From NCBI RefSeq assembly GCF_011174775.1, contig NZ_JAANHS010000012.1:20039-84038 (forward strand): a stretch of DNA of 64,000 bases, written 5' to 3'. Below are positions 27,595-36,791 of this stretch, one piece after another (the stretch's first letter is position 1; each line of letters begins with the position of its first letter). Position numbers and translations under genes: made by a program. The notes under the pieces were generated by a model. It did no database searches and was not told the origin of the DNA. It saw nothing but the letters and a program-made list of their open reading frames with translations. The stretch is from Rhodobacter calidifons (GTDB taxonomy: Bacteria; Pseudomonadota; Alphaproteobacteria; Rhodobacterales; Rhodobacteraceae).

Positions 27595-28352
27595 GCCAGG
27601 GCCTGCCAGAGAAGCCGCAGCGCCATTGCGGTCGAAGTGACCACGAGAAGCGGCCTGATGGCCCGCGCCCCCGCCCGCAACGCGACCCGCGCCCCCAGGC
27701 TCGCCCCGGCGACCTGCGCCACCGCCATTGCCAACCCGACATGCCACCATGTCGCACCCGAGAAGGCGAAGACCAGCAGGCTGCCCAGGTTCGAGGCGAA
27801 GTTCAGCAACTTGGTATGCGCCGTCGCCTTCAGCAAGCCGTAGCCCGCAAGAAGAACGAAGCCCAGCATGAAGAAGGACCCGGTGCCGGGGCCGAAAAAG
27901 CCGTCATATGCGGCAATCAGCGGAACCGCGGTGACTGCGAAGATGCCGGGTCTGATCCGCTGCATCCGGGCGTCATCGGTCAGGCCCGGCTTCAGCGCGA
28001 AGAAGGCCGCCACCCCAATCAGGATCACCGGCATGACAAGGCGCAAGACCTCGGCCGGCACCAGATGCGCCGCCATCGCACCCGATGCCCCCGCCCCCGC
28101 ACTGATCGCCGCCATGCCCAGCTGCTCGCCCGGCCGGACCATCCCCGCCCGGGCATAGGCAACCGTCGCCGTCGCGGCACCGAAGCTTCCCTGCAACTTG
28201 TTCGTCGCCAGCGCCTCGACGGGCGAGGCCCCCGCCAGCAGCAGCGCCGGAACCGAGATCAACCCGCCCCCGCCGGCGATGCTGTCGATGAAACCGGCGC
28301 AGAAGGCGGCGAGGATCAGGACGAGGGCAAGATGGCTGGTGATTTCGAACAT
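27591..28352 (-). CDS. TSUP-family (TauE/SafE) sulfite/organic anion permease
   Basis: A 253-aa membrane protein with about seven to eight hydrophobic segments. The duplicated family motif begins AAFCAGFIDSIAGGGGLISVPALLLAG and recurs as AYDGFFGPGTGSFFMLGFVLLAG; LATNKLQGSFGA is another hallmark. TauE/SafE proteins export or import sulfite, sulfoacetate and similar anions. Start at 28352 was preferred over one 36 nt upstream because the membrane region starts directly after it. Confidence 0.88.
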   Translation of the reverse strand: MFEITSHLALVLILAAFCAGFIDSIAGGGGLISVPALLLAGASPVEALATNKLQGSFGAATATVAYARAGMVRPGEQLGMAAISAGAGASGAMAAHLVPAEVLRLVMPVILIGVAAFFALKPGLTDDARMQRIRPGIFAVTAVPLIAAYDGFFGPGTGSFFMLGFVLLAGYGLLKATAHTKLLNFASNLGSLLVFAFSGATWWHVGLAMAVAQVAGASLGARVALRAGARAIRPLLVVTSTAMALRLLWQALA

Positions 28353-28485
28353 CGCCCGCCTTGTCGCCGGTTCCTGCGCCGGGGACAAGGGGAAGCCGTC
28401 CTCGGGGCATCGAGCCCCTCGGACGGCGCATCCGCGGAACGCATGGGCCGCGTCGTCCGGGCGGACAGGTCGGCAGCCTCCGGCG

Positions 28486-28559
28486 GGAGTATTTCGGACA
28501 TGGGCAAATCCGACTTGCCCATGTGAAAATACTCCGGGGGTTTGGGGGCAGCGCCCCCA
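28486..28559. repeat. inverted pair of the AATACTCC/CATGGGCAA element plus GC hairpin
   Basis: GGAGTATT-N5-CATGGGCAA at 28486-28507 faces TTGCCCATG-N4-AATACTCC at 28515-28535, followed by TGGGGGC-AGC-GCCCCCA (28543-28559). Thus two copies of the dispersed element lie head to head, making a long stem between the TSUP gene and serB. About 280 bp here have no gene. Confidence 0.75.
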
Positions 28560-28635
28560 TCCACCGAGGAGGAGGGCGCAGGCCCGACGACGAGAGGAAA
28601 GGCTTGCGCGTCAGCGCTCCGCACGGCTCCGGCGG

Positions 28636-29514
28636 TCAGTCCGGGGCGAAGGCATCGCGGGCGTAGCCTTGCAGGTAGAGAAGCGCTGTGAGGTCGCCAT
28701 GGTTGATCCGGATGTCGCATTGCGCCTGCACGGTCGGTTTGGCATGCAGCGCAACTCCCGTGCCTGCCGCAAGCAGCATCGGCAGGTCGTTGGCCCCGTC
28801 GCCCACGGCGATCGCCTCGGCCGGCGTGATCCCGAGCCGCGCGGAGATCTCTTGCAAGGCGTGCAGCTTGGCCTCCTTGCCAAGGATCGGCTCTACCACC
28901 GTGCCGGCAAGCCTGCCGTCTGCCACATGCAAGGTGTTCGCCCGGTTCTCGTCAAACCCGAGCCACCCCGCCACCGCCGAGGTGAAGGCCGTGAACCCGC
29001 CCGAGACCAGTGCGGCGTAGGCGCCATTCGCCTTCATCGTCGCCACAAGAACCTTCCCCCCCGGCATCAGCGTGATCCGGTCGCGCAGAACCTGCCCGAT
29101 GACGCCCTCGGGCAGGCCCTTGAGCAAACCGACCCGTTCCCGCAAGGCGCCTTCGAAATCCAGCTCGCCGTTCATTGCCCGCGCCGTGATCCCGGCCACC
29201 CGTGCGCCCACCCCGGCCTCGTCGGCAAGCTCGTCGATGCATTCCTGCCGGATCATCGTCGAATCCATGTCGGCGATGAGCAGGCGCTTCTTCCGGCCCT
29301 CGGCCCTTTGCAGCACCAGGTCGATGCACAGGCCTTGCAGGTCCTTCCAGACCTCCCAGCGGTTCTCGGGCATCCGGTCCAGATCGAACTCGGCTGCCAC
29401 ACCGGGGTCGAGCCACCGCGCCATGCCCCCGCCCCAGGCGTTGCGCAGCGATTCCACCGTCACCCGCTCCAGCACCGGGGTTTCGGGGTTGGTGAGAAGA
29501 GTGACGACGAACAT
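28636..29514 (-). CDS. serB: phosphoserine phosphatase
   Basis: A 292-aa HAD-superfamily phosphatase. Motif I is [14 protein letters not shown] (nucleophile and acid Asp near residues 82 and 84), motif II is [10 protein letters not shown] (~168), and the Lys and motif III are in [17 protein letters not shown] (~235-250). The ~70-residue N-terminal extension is normal for this SerB type. Last step of serine synthesis. Divergent from serC, 154 bp between starts. Confidence 0.94.
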   Translation of the reverse strand: MFVVTLLTNPETPVLERVTVESLRNAWGGGMARWLDPGVAAEFDLDRMPENRWEVWKDLQGLCIDLVLQRAEGRKKRLLIADMDSTMIRQECIDELADEAGVGARVAGITARAMNGELDFEGALRERVGLLKGLPEGVIGQVLRDRITLMPGGKVLVATMKANGAYAALVSGGFTAFTSAVAGWLGFDENRANTLHVADGRLAGTVVEPILGKEAKLHALQEISARLGITPAEAIAVGDGANDLPMLLAAGTGVALHAKPTVQAQCDIRINHGDLTALLYLQGYARDAFAPD

Positions 29515-29604
29515 GGGGCAGGTTTCCGATAGTGAACAGAGGCGTCGGTTTTTCGCGATGATGCGTCGGCCTATCGCGATTTTTCCGCTTGCACCAGCCC
29601 AAGG

Positions 29605-29668
29605 CGGCCATTACCCACGGCGGCGGGACACCCTTCCCCAACGAAGGGCTTTTAGCTGGAAGGCTACC
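29605..29668 (+). promoter_or_regulatory. serC-type leader RNA motif
   Basis: Two hairpins directly before serC: CCCTTC-CCCAAC-GAAGGG (29631-29648), then TAGC-TGGAAG-GCTA (29653-29666) whose loop contains the ribosome-binding site GGAAGG. The ATG starts 3 nt later. This matches, as I remember it, the layout of the serC motif found upstream of alphaproteobacterial serC genes. It probably controls translation initiation. Assigned from pattern memory, not by a covariance search. Confidence 0.6.
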
Positions 29669-30826
29669 ATGACTGACCTGACCCCGCCGGCCAAGCGCCC
29701 GGCCAATCCGCGCTTCTCCTCGGGCCCCTGCGCCAAGATCCCCGGATATTCCCTCGACATGCTGGCCGACGCGCCTTTGGGCCGGTCGCACCGCGCCGCC
29801 GTCGGCAAGGCCAAGCTGAAAGAGGCGATCGACCTGACGCGCGAGATCCTCGGCGTTCCTGCCGACTACCGGATCGGCATCGTTCCCGCCTCGGACACCG
29901 GCGCGGTGGAAATGGCGATGTGGTCGCTTCTGGGCGCCCGGCCAGTTGAAATGCTGGCCTGGGAATCGTTCGGCGAGGGCTGGGTCACGGATGTGGTCAA
30001 GCAGCTGAAACTCGACGCGACGGTCCGCAAGGCGCCCTACGGGCAGATCGTGGATTTCGCCCAGGTCGATTTCGACAAGGACGTGGTGTTCACCTGGAAC
30101 GGCACCACCTCGGGCGTCCGTCTGCCGAACGGCGATGCGATCCCGGCCACCCGCGAAGGGTTGACCATCTGCGACGCCACCAGCGCCGCCTTCGCGATGG
30201 ACCTTCCTTTCGACAAGCTGGATGTCACCACCTTCTCCTGGCAGAAGGTCCTGGGCGGCGAGGGCGCGCATGGCGTCCTCATCCTCAGCCCCCGCGCTGT
30301 CGAACGGCTGGAAAGCTACACCCCCGCCTGGCCGCTGCCGAAGATCTTCCGGCTGACCGCCAAGGGCAAGCTGATCGAAGGCATCTTCCAGGGCGAGACG
30401 ATCAACACGCCCTCGATGCTGGCGAACGAGGATTACCTTGTCGCGCTGAAATGGGCGAAGTCCATCGGCGGCCTGCCCGCGCTGATCGCACGCGCCAAGG
30501 CGAATTCGCAGGTCGTCTGGGACTTCTGCGCCGCAAACCCCTGGATCGCCAATCTGGCCGAACACCCGGCCACCGCCTCGACGACTTCGGTCTGCCTCAA
30601 GTTCACCGATCCGCGCATCACCGACGGCGAGGCTTTTGCGAAAGCCGTGGCGAAACGGATCGAGAAGGCGGGCGCGGGCTTCGACCTCGGCGCCTACCGC
30701 GACGCGCCGCCGGGCCTGCGGATCTGGTGCGGCTCGACGGTCGAGACCTCGGACGTCCAGGCGCTGATGCCCTGGATCGCGCATGCCTTCCACGCGGAAA
30801 TCGCCGCGCTGTCGCAAGCCGCCTGA
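29669..30826 (+). CDS. serC: phosphoserine aminotransferase
   Basis: A 385-aa pyridoxal-phosphate enzyme of the alphaproteobacterial/archaeal-type SerC. The start of the chain is [22 protein letters not shown]; the PLP lysine is in [20 protein letters not shown] (~residue 193). It converts 3-phosphohydroxypyruvate to phosphoserine with glutamate. GGAAGG precedes the ATG inside a hairpin loop. Followed by serA after about 100 bp that hold a palindromic repeat. Confidence 0.95.
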   Translation: MTDLTPPAKRPANPRFSSGPCAKIPGYSLDMLADAPLGRSHRAAVGKAKLKEAIDLTREILGVPADYRIGIVPASDTGAVEMAMWSLLGARPVEMLAWESFGEGWVTDVVKQLKLDATVRKAPYGQIVDFAQVDFDKDVVFTWNGTTSGVRLPNGDAIPATREGLTICDATSAAFAMDLPFDKLDVTTFSWQKVLGGEGAHGVLILSPRAVERLESYTPAWPLPKIFRLTAKGKLIEGIFQGETINTPSMLANEDYLVALKWAKSIGGLPALIARAKANSQVVWDFCAANPWIANLAEHPATASTTSVCLKFTDPRITDGEAFAKAVAKRIEKAGAGFDLGAYRDAPPGLRIWCGSTVETSDVQALMPWIAHAFHAEIAALSQAA

Positions 30827-30836
30827 GCAACCCCGC

Positions 30837-30895
30837 CCCGGACCTGATCCGGGGCCTCCCTTCATCCCGCGAGGTCCCGGATCAAGTCCGGGACG
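30837..30895. repeat. 'CCCGGA-TGATCCGGG' repeat pair between serC and serA
   Basis: Two imperfect palindromes facing each other: CCGGACCTGATCCGGGGCCT and AGGTCCCGGATCAAGTCCGG, about 12 bp apart. A second copy of the same design is at 38842-38902. REP-like intergenic element known in style from alphaproteobacteria; lies inside the ser operon. Confidence 0.75.
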
Positions 30896-30923
30896 CGATG
30901 TCCCCGAACACAGGTTCCGCAAA

Positions 30924-32516
30924 ATGCCCAAAGTCCTCGTTTCCGACGAACTTTCCGAAACCGCCGTCCAGATCTTCCGCGACCGCGGGGTCGAGGTGGA
31001 CTACATGCCGAAGCTCGGCAAGGACAAGGAAAAGCTGGCCGAGATCATCGGCAACTACGACGGCCTTGCCATCCGATCCGCCACCAAGGTCACCGAAAAA
31101 CTGCTGGAACGCGCCACCAACCTGAAAGTGGTGGGCCGGGCCGGGATCGGGGTGGACAACGTGGACATCCCGGCGGCGTCGAAGAAGGGCGTCATCGTGA
31201 TGAACACGCCCTTCGGCAACTCGATCACCACCGCCGAACATGCCATCGCCATGATGTTCGCCATCGCCCGGCAGATCCCCGAGGCCAACGCCTCGACCCA
31301 TGCCGGAAAGTGGGAAAAGTCCCGCTTCATGGGGGTCGAACTTTACAACAAGACGCTCGGCGTGATCGGGGCGGGCAATATCGGCGGCATCGTCTGCGAC
31401 CGGGCGGTGGGCCTGCACATGAAGGTCATCGCCTATGACCCCTTCCTGTCTGATGAGCGCGCAAAACAGCTGGGCGTGACCAAGGTGGAGCTGGACGAGC
31501 TTCTCGCCCGCGCCGATTTCATCACGCTCCACGTCCCCCTCACCGACAAGACCCGCAACATCCTGTCGCGCGAGGCGCTGGCGAAGACGAAGAAGGGCGT
31601 GCGCATCATCAACTGCGCCCGCGGCGGGCTGATCGACGAGGCCGCACTCCTCGACGCGCTGAACTCCGGCCATGTCGCGGGCGCGGCGCTCGACGTCTTC
31701 GAGGTCGAACCCGCCACCGAGAACCCGCTCTTCGGCCACCCGAACGTGGTCTGCACCCCGCATCTCGGCGCCTCCACCACCGAAGCGCAGGAGAACGTGG
31801 CGCTCCAGGTGGCCGAGCAGATGTCCGACTACCTGCTGACCGGCGCTGTCCAGAACGCGCTGAACATGCCCAACGTCACCGCCGAAGAGGCCGCCGTCAT
31901 GGGCCCCTGGATCAGGCTGGCCTCCCACCTCGGCAGCTTCATCGGCCAGATGACGGAAGAGCCGATCAAGGCGATCAACATCCTCTACGACGGTTCGGTC
32001 GCCGAGATGAACCTTGCGGCCCTGAACCAGGCGGTCATCGCCGGAGTGCTGAAGGCGCAGAACCCGGACGTGAACCTCGTCTCGGCCCCCGTTGTGGCCA
32101 GGGAGAAGGGCATCCAGGTCTCCACCACCCGGCAGGAAAAGACCGGGGTCTTCGACGCCTATATCAAGGTGACGATGGTGACGGACAAGCGCGAACGCTC
32201 GGTCGCCGGGACCTGCTTCTCCGACGGCAAGCCGCGCTTCATCCAGATCAAGGGCATCAACATCGATGCCGAGATCGGCCGGCACATGCTCTACACCACC
32301 AACGAGGACGTGCCCGGCATCATCGGCCTTCTGGGCATGACCATGGGCAAGAACAACGTCAACATCGCGAACTTCACGCTGGGCCGGTCGGGCGTGGGCC
32401 AGGACGCGATCGCCATCCTCTACCTGGATCAGCCGATCGACCCCAAGGTGATCGAGACGCTGGAAGGCACCGGCATGTTCCAGCAGGTCAAGGCCTTGCA
32501 GTTCGACGTGACCTGA
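30924..32516 (+). CDS. serA: D-3-phosphoglycerate dehydrogenase
   Basis: A 530-aa long-type SerA. The NAD-binding loop is LGVIGAGNIGGIVCDRA (~148-164), the catalytic Arg and His regions are NCARGGLIDEAAL (~231) and CTPHLGASTTEAQENV (~278), then come the intervening domain (~320-450) and a C-terminal ACT domain (MLYTTNEDVPGIIGLLG, ~457) for serine feedback. First committed step of serine synthesis. Follows serC on the same strand, probably one transcript. Confidence 0.96.
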   Translation: MPKVLVSDELSETAVQIFRDRGVEVDYMPKLGKDKEKLAEIIGNYDGLAIRSATKVTEKLLERATNLKVVGRAGIGVDNVDIPAASKKGVIVMNTPFGNSITTAEHAIAMMFAIARQIPEANASTHAGKWEKSRFMGVELYNKTLGVIGAGNIGGIVCDRAVGLHMKVIAYDPFLSDERAKQLGVTKVELDELLARADFITLHVPLTDKTRNILSREALAKTKKGVRIINCARGGLIDEAALLDALNSGHVAGAALDVFEVEPATENPLFGHPNVVCTPHLGASTTEAQENVALQVAEQMSDYLLTGAVQNALNMPNVTAEEAAVMGPWIRLASHLGSFIGQMTEEPIKAINILYDGSVAEMNLAALNQAVIAGVLKAQNPDVNLVSAPVVAREKGIQVSTTRQEKTGVFDAYIKVTMVTDKRERSVAGTCFSDGKPRFIQIKGINIDAEIGRHMLYTTNEDVPGIIGLLGMTMGKNNVNIANFTLGRSGVGQDAIAILYLDQPIDPKVIETLEGTGMFQQVKALQFDVT

Positions 32517-32529
32517 GCCCGCTTGCAGC

Positions 32530-32580
32530 TTGCCCATGTTCCAAATACTCCACGGGGGTCCGGGGGTGTGAAACCCCCGG
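32530..32580 (+). repeat. dispersed CATG/AATACTCC element with GC hairpin after serA
   Basis: TTGCCCATG, AAATACTCC and GGGGGTCCGG are followed by CCGGGGGT-GTGAA-ACCCCCGG. It is directly downstream of serA and could end the ser transcript. One of five copies in the window. Confidence 0.7.
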
Positions 32581-32602
32581 CGCTCTCCACCGGGGCCGAC
32601 GC

Positions 32603-33340
32603 ATGCACATCTACGCCATCGGCGATATCCACGGCCATCTGACGCTCTTGCAGGCCGCGCATGAGCTGATCGCCGCGGACATGGCGCGGCATGGGCCGGG
32701 CCCGGTGGTCCATGTCGGCGATGTGGTGGACCGCGGACCGGACAGCCGGGGCGTCATCGACTTCCTGATGGCCGGGATCGCCGAGGGCCGGGACTGGATC
32801 GTCCTGAAGGGCAACCATGACCGGATGTTCACCCGCTTCCTGCGCGACCCCTGGGAGCCGGAGCCCGGCCTCAGGGCGGAACTGTCCTGGCTGCACCCGC
32901 GGCTCGGAGGGTCGGATACCCTGCGCTCCTACGGGGTCGCCAATGCCGGCGACAGGCCGGTCGCGAAGGTCCATGCCGAGGCGCTGGCCGCCGTGCCGGA
33001 GGCGCATCGCGCCTTCCTCGCCGCCCGGCCCGGCCTGCACCTGGCGGGCGACTGCGCCTTCGTCCATGCCGGCATCCGCCCCGGCATCGCGCTTGCCGAC
33101 CAGACCGAGACCGACCTGGTCTGGATCCGCGAACCCTTCCTCAGCGAGGGAACCAGCCACGGCCCGCTGATCGTCCACGGCCATACCGCCATCGACGCCG
33201 CCACCCATTACGGCAACCGGCTCAACCTCGATTCGGGCGCGGCCTATGGCGGGCCGCTGTCTGCCGTGGTGATCGAGGGGCGCGAGGCCGCGCTTCTGAC
33301 GCCACTGGGCCGCCGGAAACTTTCAAGCGTCCGGGCCTGA
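32603..33340 (+). CDS. serine/threonine-type metallophosphatase (calcineurin-like)
   Basis: A 245-aa PPP-family phosphatase. All metal motifs are present: GDIHGHL (7-13), GDVVDRGPDS (~39-48), LKGNHDRM (~70) and LIVHGHTAID (~191), plus CAFVHAGI (~150). Relatives act as protein phosphatases (PrpA/PrpB) or diadenosine tetraphosphatases (ApaH); sequence alone does not separate these. Cytoplasmic. Follows the serA repeat by about 20 bp. Confidence 0.88.
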   Translation: MHIYAIGDIHGHLTLLQAAHELIAADMARHGPGPVVHVGDVVDRGPDSRGVIDFLMAGIAEGRDWIVLKGNHDRMFTRFLRDPWEPEPGLRAELSWLHPRLGGSDTLRSYGVANAGDRPVAKVHAEALAAVPEAHRAFLAARPGLHLAGDCAFVHAGIRPGIALADQTETDLVWIREPFLSEGTSHGPLIVHGHTAIDAATHYGNRLNLDSGAAYGGPLSAVVIEGREAALLTPLGRRKLSSVRA

Positions 33341-33382
33341 GCCCCGCGAAGAGCGCGCGGCAGCAAGCGATGAGCCGCAGTT

Positions 33383-33604
33383 TCAGGGATGCTCGCGCCG
33401 GATCAGCCGCTTGACCGACCGGCCACCCAGATAGCCGAAAACCGCGACCGCCAGGCCCACCACCTCGGCAATCGCCGGGCCTTCGGGAATGCCGCGCACC
33501 ACCAGCGCCACGACCATCAGCGCCAGCCCGCCAAGACTGGCCCAGAGCCAGAACCACAACTCGCCCCGCGTCGGGCCGAAACGCCAGGGGTTCCTGTTCT
33601 CCAT
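33383..33604 (-). CDS. small two-helix membrane protein of unknown function
   Basis: A 73-aa protein. Two hydrophobic segments, ELWFWLWASLGGLALMVVALV and AEVVGLAVAVFGYLGG, are separated by a short Pro/Glu loop and followed by a basic tail KRLIRREHP, which predicts a hairpin in the inner membrane with both ends in the cytoplasm. The ATG at 33604 has GGAGG about 10 nt before it. I do not recognise a family. Convergent with the phosphatase gene. Confidence 0.6.
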   Translation of the reverse strand: MENRNPWRFGPTRGELWFWLWASLGGLALMVVALVVRGIPEGPAIAEVVGLAVAVFGYLGGRSVKRLIRREHP

Positions 33605-33705
33605 CACCGGGGCCTCCTGCACCGCTGCCACAGACGGCCGGGATCCGTCCGACCTCTGGTATATCGCACTTTACCCGGGCCATCGCGCGTGATTGCGTGC
33701 CAGCC

Positions 33706-34296
33706 ATGATCGACAGCCGCACCCCGACCCGCCTTGTCCCGATCCGCCTTGTCCCGATCCTGACCGTTGCCGGGATCATCCTTCTTACGGCCGCCTGGCT
33801 GTACTGGATCGGTCGCGAGCCGTGGTGCAAGTGCGGCTATGTCAAGCTCTGGCACGGCCAGGTGGTCAGTTCCGAGAATTCGCAGCACATCTCGGACTGG
33901 TACACCCCCAGCCACATCATCCACGGCTTCCTGTTCTACGGCCTGCTGTGGCTGGTCGCGCGCAGGCTTTCATTCGGCTGGCGGCTGGTCATCGCCACGC
34001 TGGTCGAAGCCGCCTGGGAGATCGTCGAGAACTCGAACGCCGTGATCGAACGCTATCGCAGCGTGACGATCTCGCTGGATTATTACGGCGATTCGATCGT
34101 GAACGTGGTGGCCGACATCGCCGCGATGATCCTGGGATTCTGGCTGGCAAGCCGCCTGCCCGTCCGGGTCACGGTCGCGCTGATCCTTCTGTTCGAGGTG
34201 ACGACGATCTGGCTGATCCGCGACGGTCTGGCGCTGAACGTCCTGATGCTGCTCTATCCGCTGGACGCGGTGGCCGAATGGCAGGCCGCGCGCTGA
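33706..34296 (+). CDS. DUF2585 / UPF0314 membrane protein
   Basis: A 196-aa protein with about five hydrophobic segments. The signature stretch WCKCGYVKLWHGQVVSSENSQHISDWYTPSHIIHGFLFYGLLW near residues 40-82 and WEIVENSNAVIERYRSVTISLDYYGDSIVN are the conserved core of UPF0314, a family largely limited to alphaproteobacteria. Function unknown. The ATG at 33706 is preferred to a GTG nine bases earlier. The N-terminus carries a 15-bp tandem duplication giving RLVPIRLVPI. Confidence 0.85.
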   Translation: MIDSRTPTRLVPIRLVPILTVAGIILLTAAWLYWIGREPWCKCGYVKLWHGQVVSSENSQHISDWYTPSHIIHGFLFYGLLWLVARRLSFGWRLVIATLVEAAWEIVENSNAVIERYRSVTISLDYYGDSIVNVVADIAAMILGFWLASRLPVRVTVALILLFEVTTIWLIRDGLALNVLMLLYPLDAVAEWQAAR

Positions 34297-34326
34297 TCCG
34301 CGACCCTGCGCCGGAACCTGCGGCCG

Positions 34327-35427
34327 TCAGACCCGCATCCGCCGCAACGACAGGATCGCCGCCAGGCTGATCGCGCAGAGGATGCACGCCACCAGGACGA
34401 AGAATCCGCGCTCGCCCAGGGCGGCACTGACGGGCGCCAGGATCAGGGGGGCGGTGATCGCACCCGCCAGACCCGCGGCGACGATGGTCGGCGGCACCCG
34501 GATGTCCTCGCCCATCTTGCCGCTGGCAGTGACGTAGTAGCCGGGGAAGAACACCCCGGCCGAGGCGCCCATGGCGACGAAGAAGACCGCAGGCGACAGG
34601 AACACCGCGCCCAGGGCAAAGACCGCCGCCGAGCCGATGGCGGCAGTGTAAAGCAGGAAGGGATCGACCCGATGCGCGATGAAGATCAGCCCGACCCGCG
34701 CCAGAAGGAAGACGACGAAGAAGGCGCTCAGAAGCTCGGAGGCCCGCGTTTCGGCAACGCCCGCCCGGATCAGCGCGCTGGGGCCAAGGCCGGCAAGGCT
34801 TGCCTCCATCCCGATGGCCAGCGCCCCGAAGGCCAAGATGCCCCAGTGCGGCCGGAAAGCCCGGACCTCGCCCGCCGGTGCCGCGGCCACCCGCCCGGCC
34901 GGCCCCGCCAGGGCGAAGATCGCCACCAGCGCCACGGCCACCGCGCCGAAGGTCCAGGCCGGGTCGCTGCCCAGCCCGACGAAGGCCAGGGGTGCCGCGA
35001 TGGCACCCACGCCGAAGGTCGCGTTGAGGAGGCTCAGCATCGAGGGCCCCCTGGCCCCGAAGGCGCGCATCACGCGCGGGTTGAAGACCGCCGTCGCCAT
35101 GCCGTAGCCCAGGCCGAACAGCGTGCCGCCCAGCAGCGTCAGCCACCAGCCGGGGCTGGCCGCCATCACTGCCGTCCCGGCGGCCATCGCCGCAAGGGCA
35201 TGGCGCGGCCCGATCCGGGCGCCCAGGACATACATGATGCCCACGCCCAGGAAGCAGCCGACCCAGAGCAGCGCCACGAACAGCCCCGCCTCGGCCTCGG
35301 TCAGCGCGAAGTCGCGGAGATAGACCGGCAGCACCGGCCCGAACAGCGCCTGCCCCGCCCCCATCAGGATGAAGGTCGCCACTCCGGCGAAAAGCAGCCC
35401 TGCATGGGCTCGGATCAGGTCCTGCAA
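34327..35427 (-). CDS. major facilitator superfamily transporter
   Basis: A 366-aa protein with about eleven to twelve hydrophobic segments; the loop [20 protein letters not shown] between helices 2 and 3 resembles the MFS motif A region. The best start is a TTG at 35427 ([15 protein letters not shown]): it is preceded by AAGGAGAG at 7-nt spacing, whereas in-frame ATGs further upstream have no site and add charged residues. The substrate is unknown. Divergent from the thiolase gene. Confidence 0.8.
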   Translation of the reverse strand: MQDLIRAHAGLLFAGVATFILMGAGQALFGPVLPVYLRDFALTEAEAGLFVALLWVGCFLGVGIMYVLGARIGPRHALAAMAAGTAVMAASPGWWLTLLGGTLFGLGYGMATAVFNPRVMRAFGARGPSMLSLLNATFGVGAIAAPLAFVGLGSDPAWTFGAVAVALVAIFALAGPAGRVAAAPAGEVRAFRPHWGILAFGALAIGMEASLAGLGPSALIRAGVAETRASELLSAFFVVFLLARVGLIFIAHRVDPFLLYTAAIGSAAVFALGAVFLSPAVFFVAMGASAGVFFPGYYVTASGKMGEDIRVPPTIVAAGLAGAITAPLILAPVSAALGERGFFVLVACILCAISLAAILSLRRMRV

Positions 35428-35563
35428 GATCGGTCTCTCCTTGTCCCCGCGCGCGCGTCCCCTGTCCTCTGGCCGTCCCGCCATGTCAATGGCGGCCGTG
35501 ACGCGACGTTCCCTGGGCGCGCGCCGGACTTTCGTGCATTCTGGGCAAAAGACCGGAGGCCCC

Positions 35564-36721
35564 ATGACCGAGATCCACATCCTCTCTGCCGCCCGCACCG
35601 CCATCGGCGGCTTCGGCGGCGCGCTTGCCACGCTGTCGCCCGTCGAGATCGCCACCCACGCCGCCCGCGCCGCACTGGACCGCGCGGGGGTCGAAGGCGC
35701 GCAGATCGGTCAGGTCGTGATGGGCCATGTCATCAACACCGAACCCCGCGACATGTATCTGTCGCGCGTCATGGCGATGAACGCGGGCATCCCCGAGACC
35801 ACCCCGGCGATGAATGTCAACCGGCTGTGCGGCTCGGGCGCACAGGCCATCGTCTCGGCCGTGCAGGCACTCATGCTGGGCGACGCCGAACTGGCCCTGG
35901 CCGGGGGCGCGGAGTGCATGAGCCGCTCGCCCTACATCCTGCCCGCCGCCCGCTTCGGGCAGAAGATGGGCGACACCCGCGCGCTGGACATGATGACCGG
36001 CGCGCTGACCTGTCCCTTCGGCACCGGGCACATGGGTGTGACGGCCGAGAACGTGGCGGCGGCGCACGGGATCAGCCGCGAGGACCAGGACGCCTTCGCG
36101 CTGGAAAGCCAGACCCGTGCTGCCCGCGCCATTGCCGAGGGCCGGTTCACCGACCAGATCGTGCCGGTCGAGATCAACGGACGGAAAGGACCGGTGACTT
36201 TCGACACCGATGAACATCCGAAAACCACCAGCGCCGAGGCGCTGGCGGGCCTGCGCCCGGCCTTCCAGAAGGACGGCACGGTGACGGCGGGCAATGCCTC
36301 GGGCATCAACGACGGCGCGGCGGCGCTGGTCCTGTCGCGGTCCGACAGGGGCTCGCGCGCAAGGATCATGGGCCATGCGCTGGCGGGCGTGGACCCGAAG
36401 GTCATGGGTCTTGGCCCGATCCCGGCGGTGGAGGCGCTGTGCCGCAAGCTGGGGGTCACGCCGCAATCCTTCGACGTGGTGGAATCGAACGAGGCCTTCG
36501 CGGCCCAGGCGCTGGCCGTGTCGCGCGCGCTGGACCTTGACCCGGCACGGGTGAACCCGAACGGCGGGGCCATCGCGCTGGGCCACCCGGTCGGCGCCAC
36601 TGGTGCGATCCTGGTGGTCAAGGCGCTGCACGAACTGGAGCGGACCGGCGGGCGCACTGCGCTGATCACCATGTGCATCGGCGGCGGGCAGGGGATCGCG
36701 CTGGCGATCGAACGCGCCTAG
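35564..36721 (+). CDS. acetyl-CoA acetyltransferase (thiolase)
   Basis: A 385-aa thiolase. The acyl-carrying cysteine is C89 in [11 protein letters not shown], the activating histidine H341 in GHPVGATGA, and the second catalytic cysteine C371 in MCIGGGQG. The length suits biosynthetic or degradative thiolases such as PhaA, AtoB or BktB. GGAGG lies just before the ATG. No phaB or fatty-acid genes are beside it, so the pathway is not set by context. Confidence 0.92.
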   Translation: MTEIHILSAARTAIGGFGGALATLSPVEIATHAARAALDRAGVEGAQIGQVVMGHVINTEPRDMYLSRVMAMNAGIPETTPAMNVNRLCGSGAQAIVSAVQALMLGDAELALAGGAECMSRSPYILPAARFGQKMGDTRALDMMTGALTCPFGTGHMGVTAENVAAAHGISREDQDAFALESQTRAARAIAEGRFTDQIVPVEINGRKGPVTFDTDEHPKTTSAEALAGLRPAFQKDGTVTAGNASGINDGAAALVLSRSDRGSRARIMGHALAGVDPKVMGLGPIPAVEALCRKLGVTPQSFDVVESNEAFAAQALAVSRALDLDPARVNPNGGAIALGHPVGATGAILVVKALHELERTGGRTALITMCIGGGQGIALAIERA

Positions 36722-36790
36722 GCGATTTCCTCAAGGAAATCGCTTCGGAGCCTGCACAGGCTCCGGGCCGGAGTTTTCGAAAACTCCGGC
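36722..36790. repeat. triple palindrome element between convergent genes
   Basis: Three inverted repeats in series: GCGATTTCC-TCAA-GGAAATCGC (36722-36743), CGGAGCCTG-CA-CAGGCTCCG (36746-36765), and a perfect 24-bp palindrome at 36767-36790 centred on GTTTTCGAAAAC. It fills the space between the thiolase and pbpC stops, where it could terminate both. Third member of the family seen at 13126 and 25372. Confidence 0.85.
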
Positions 36791-36791
36791 G

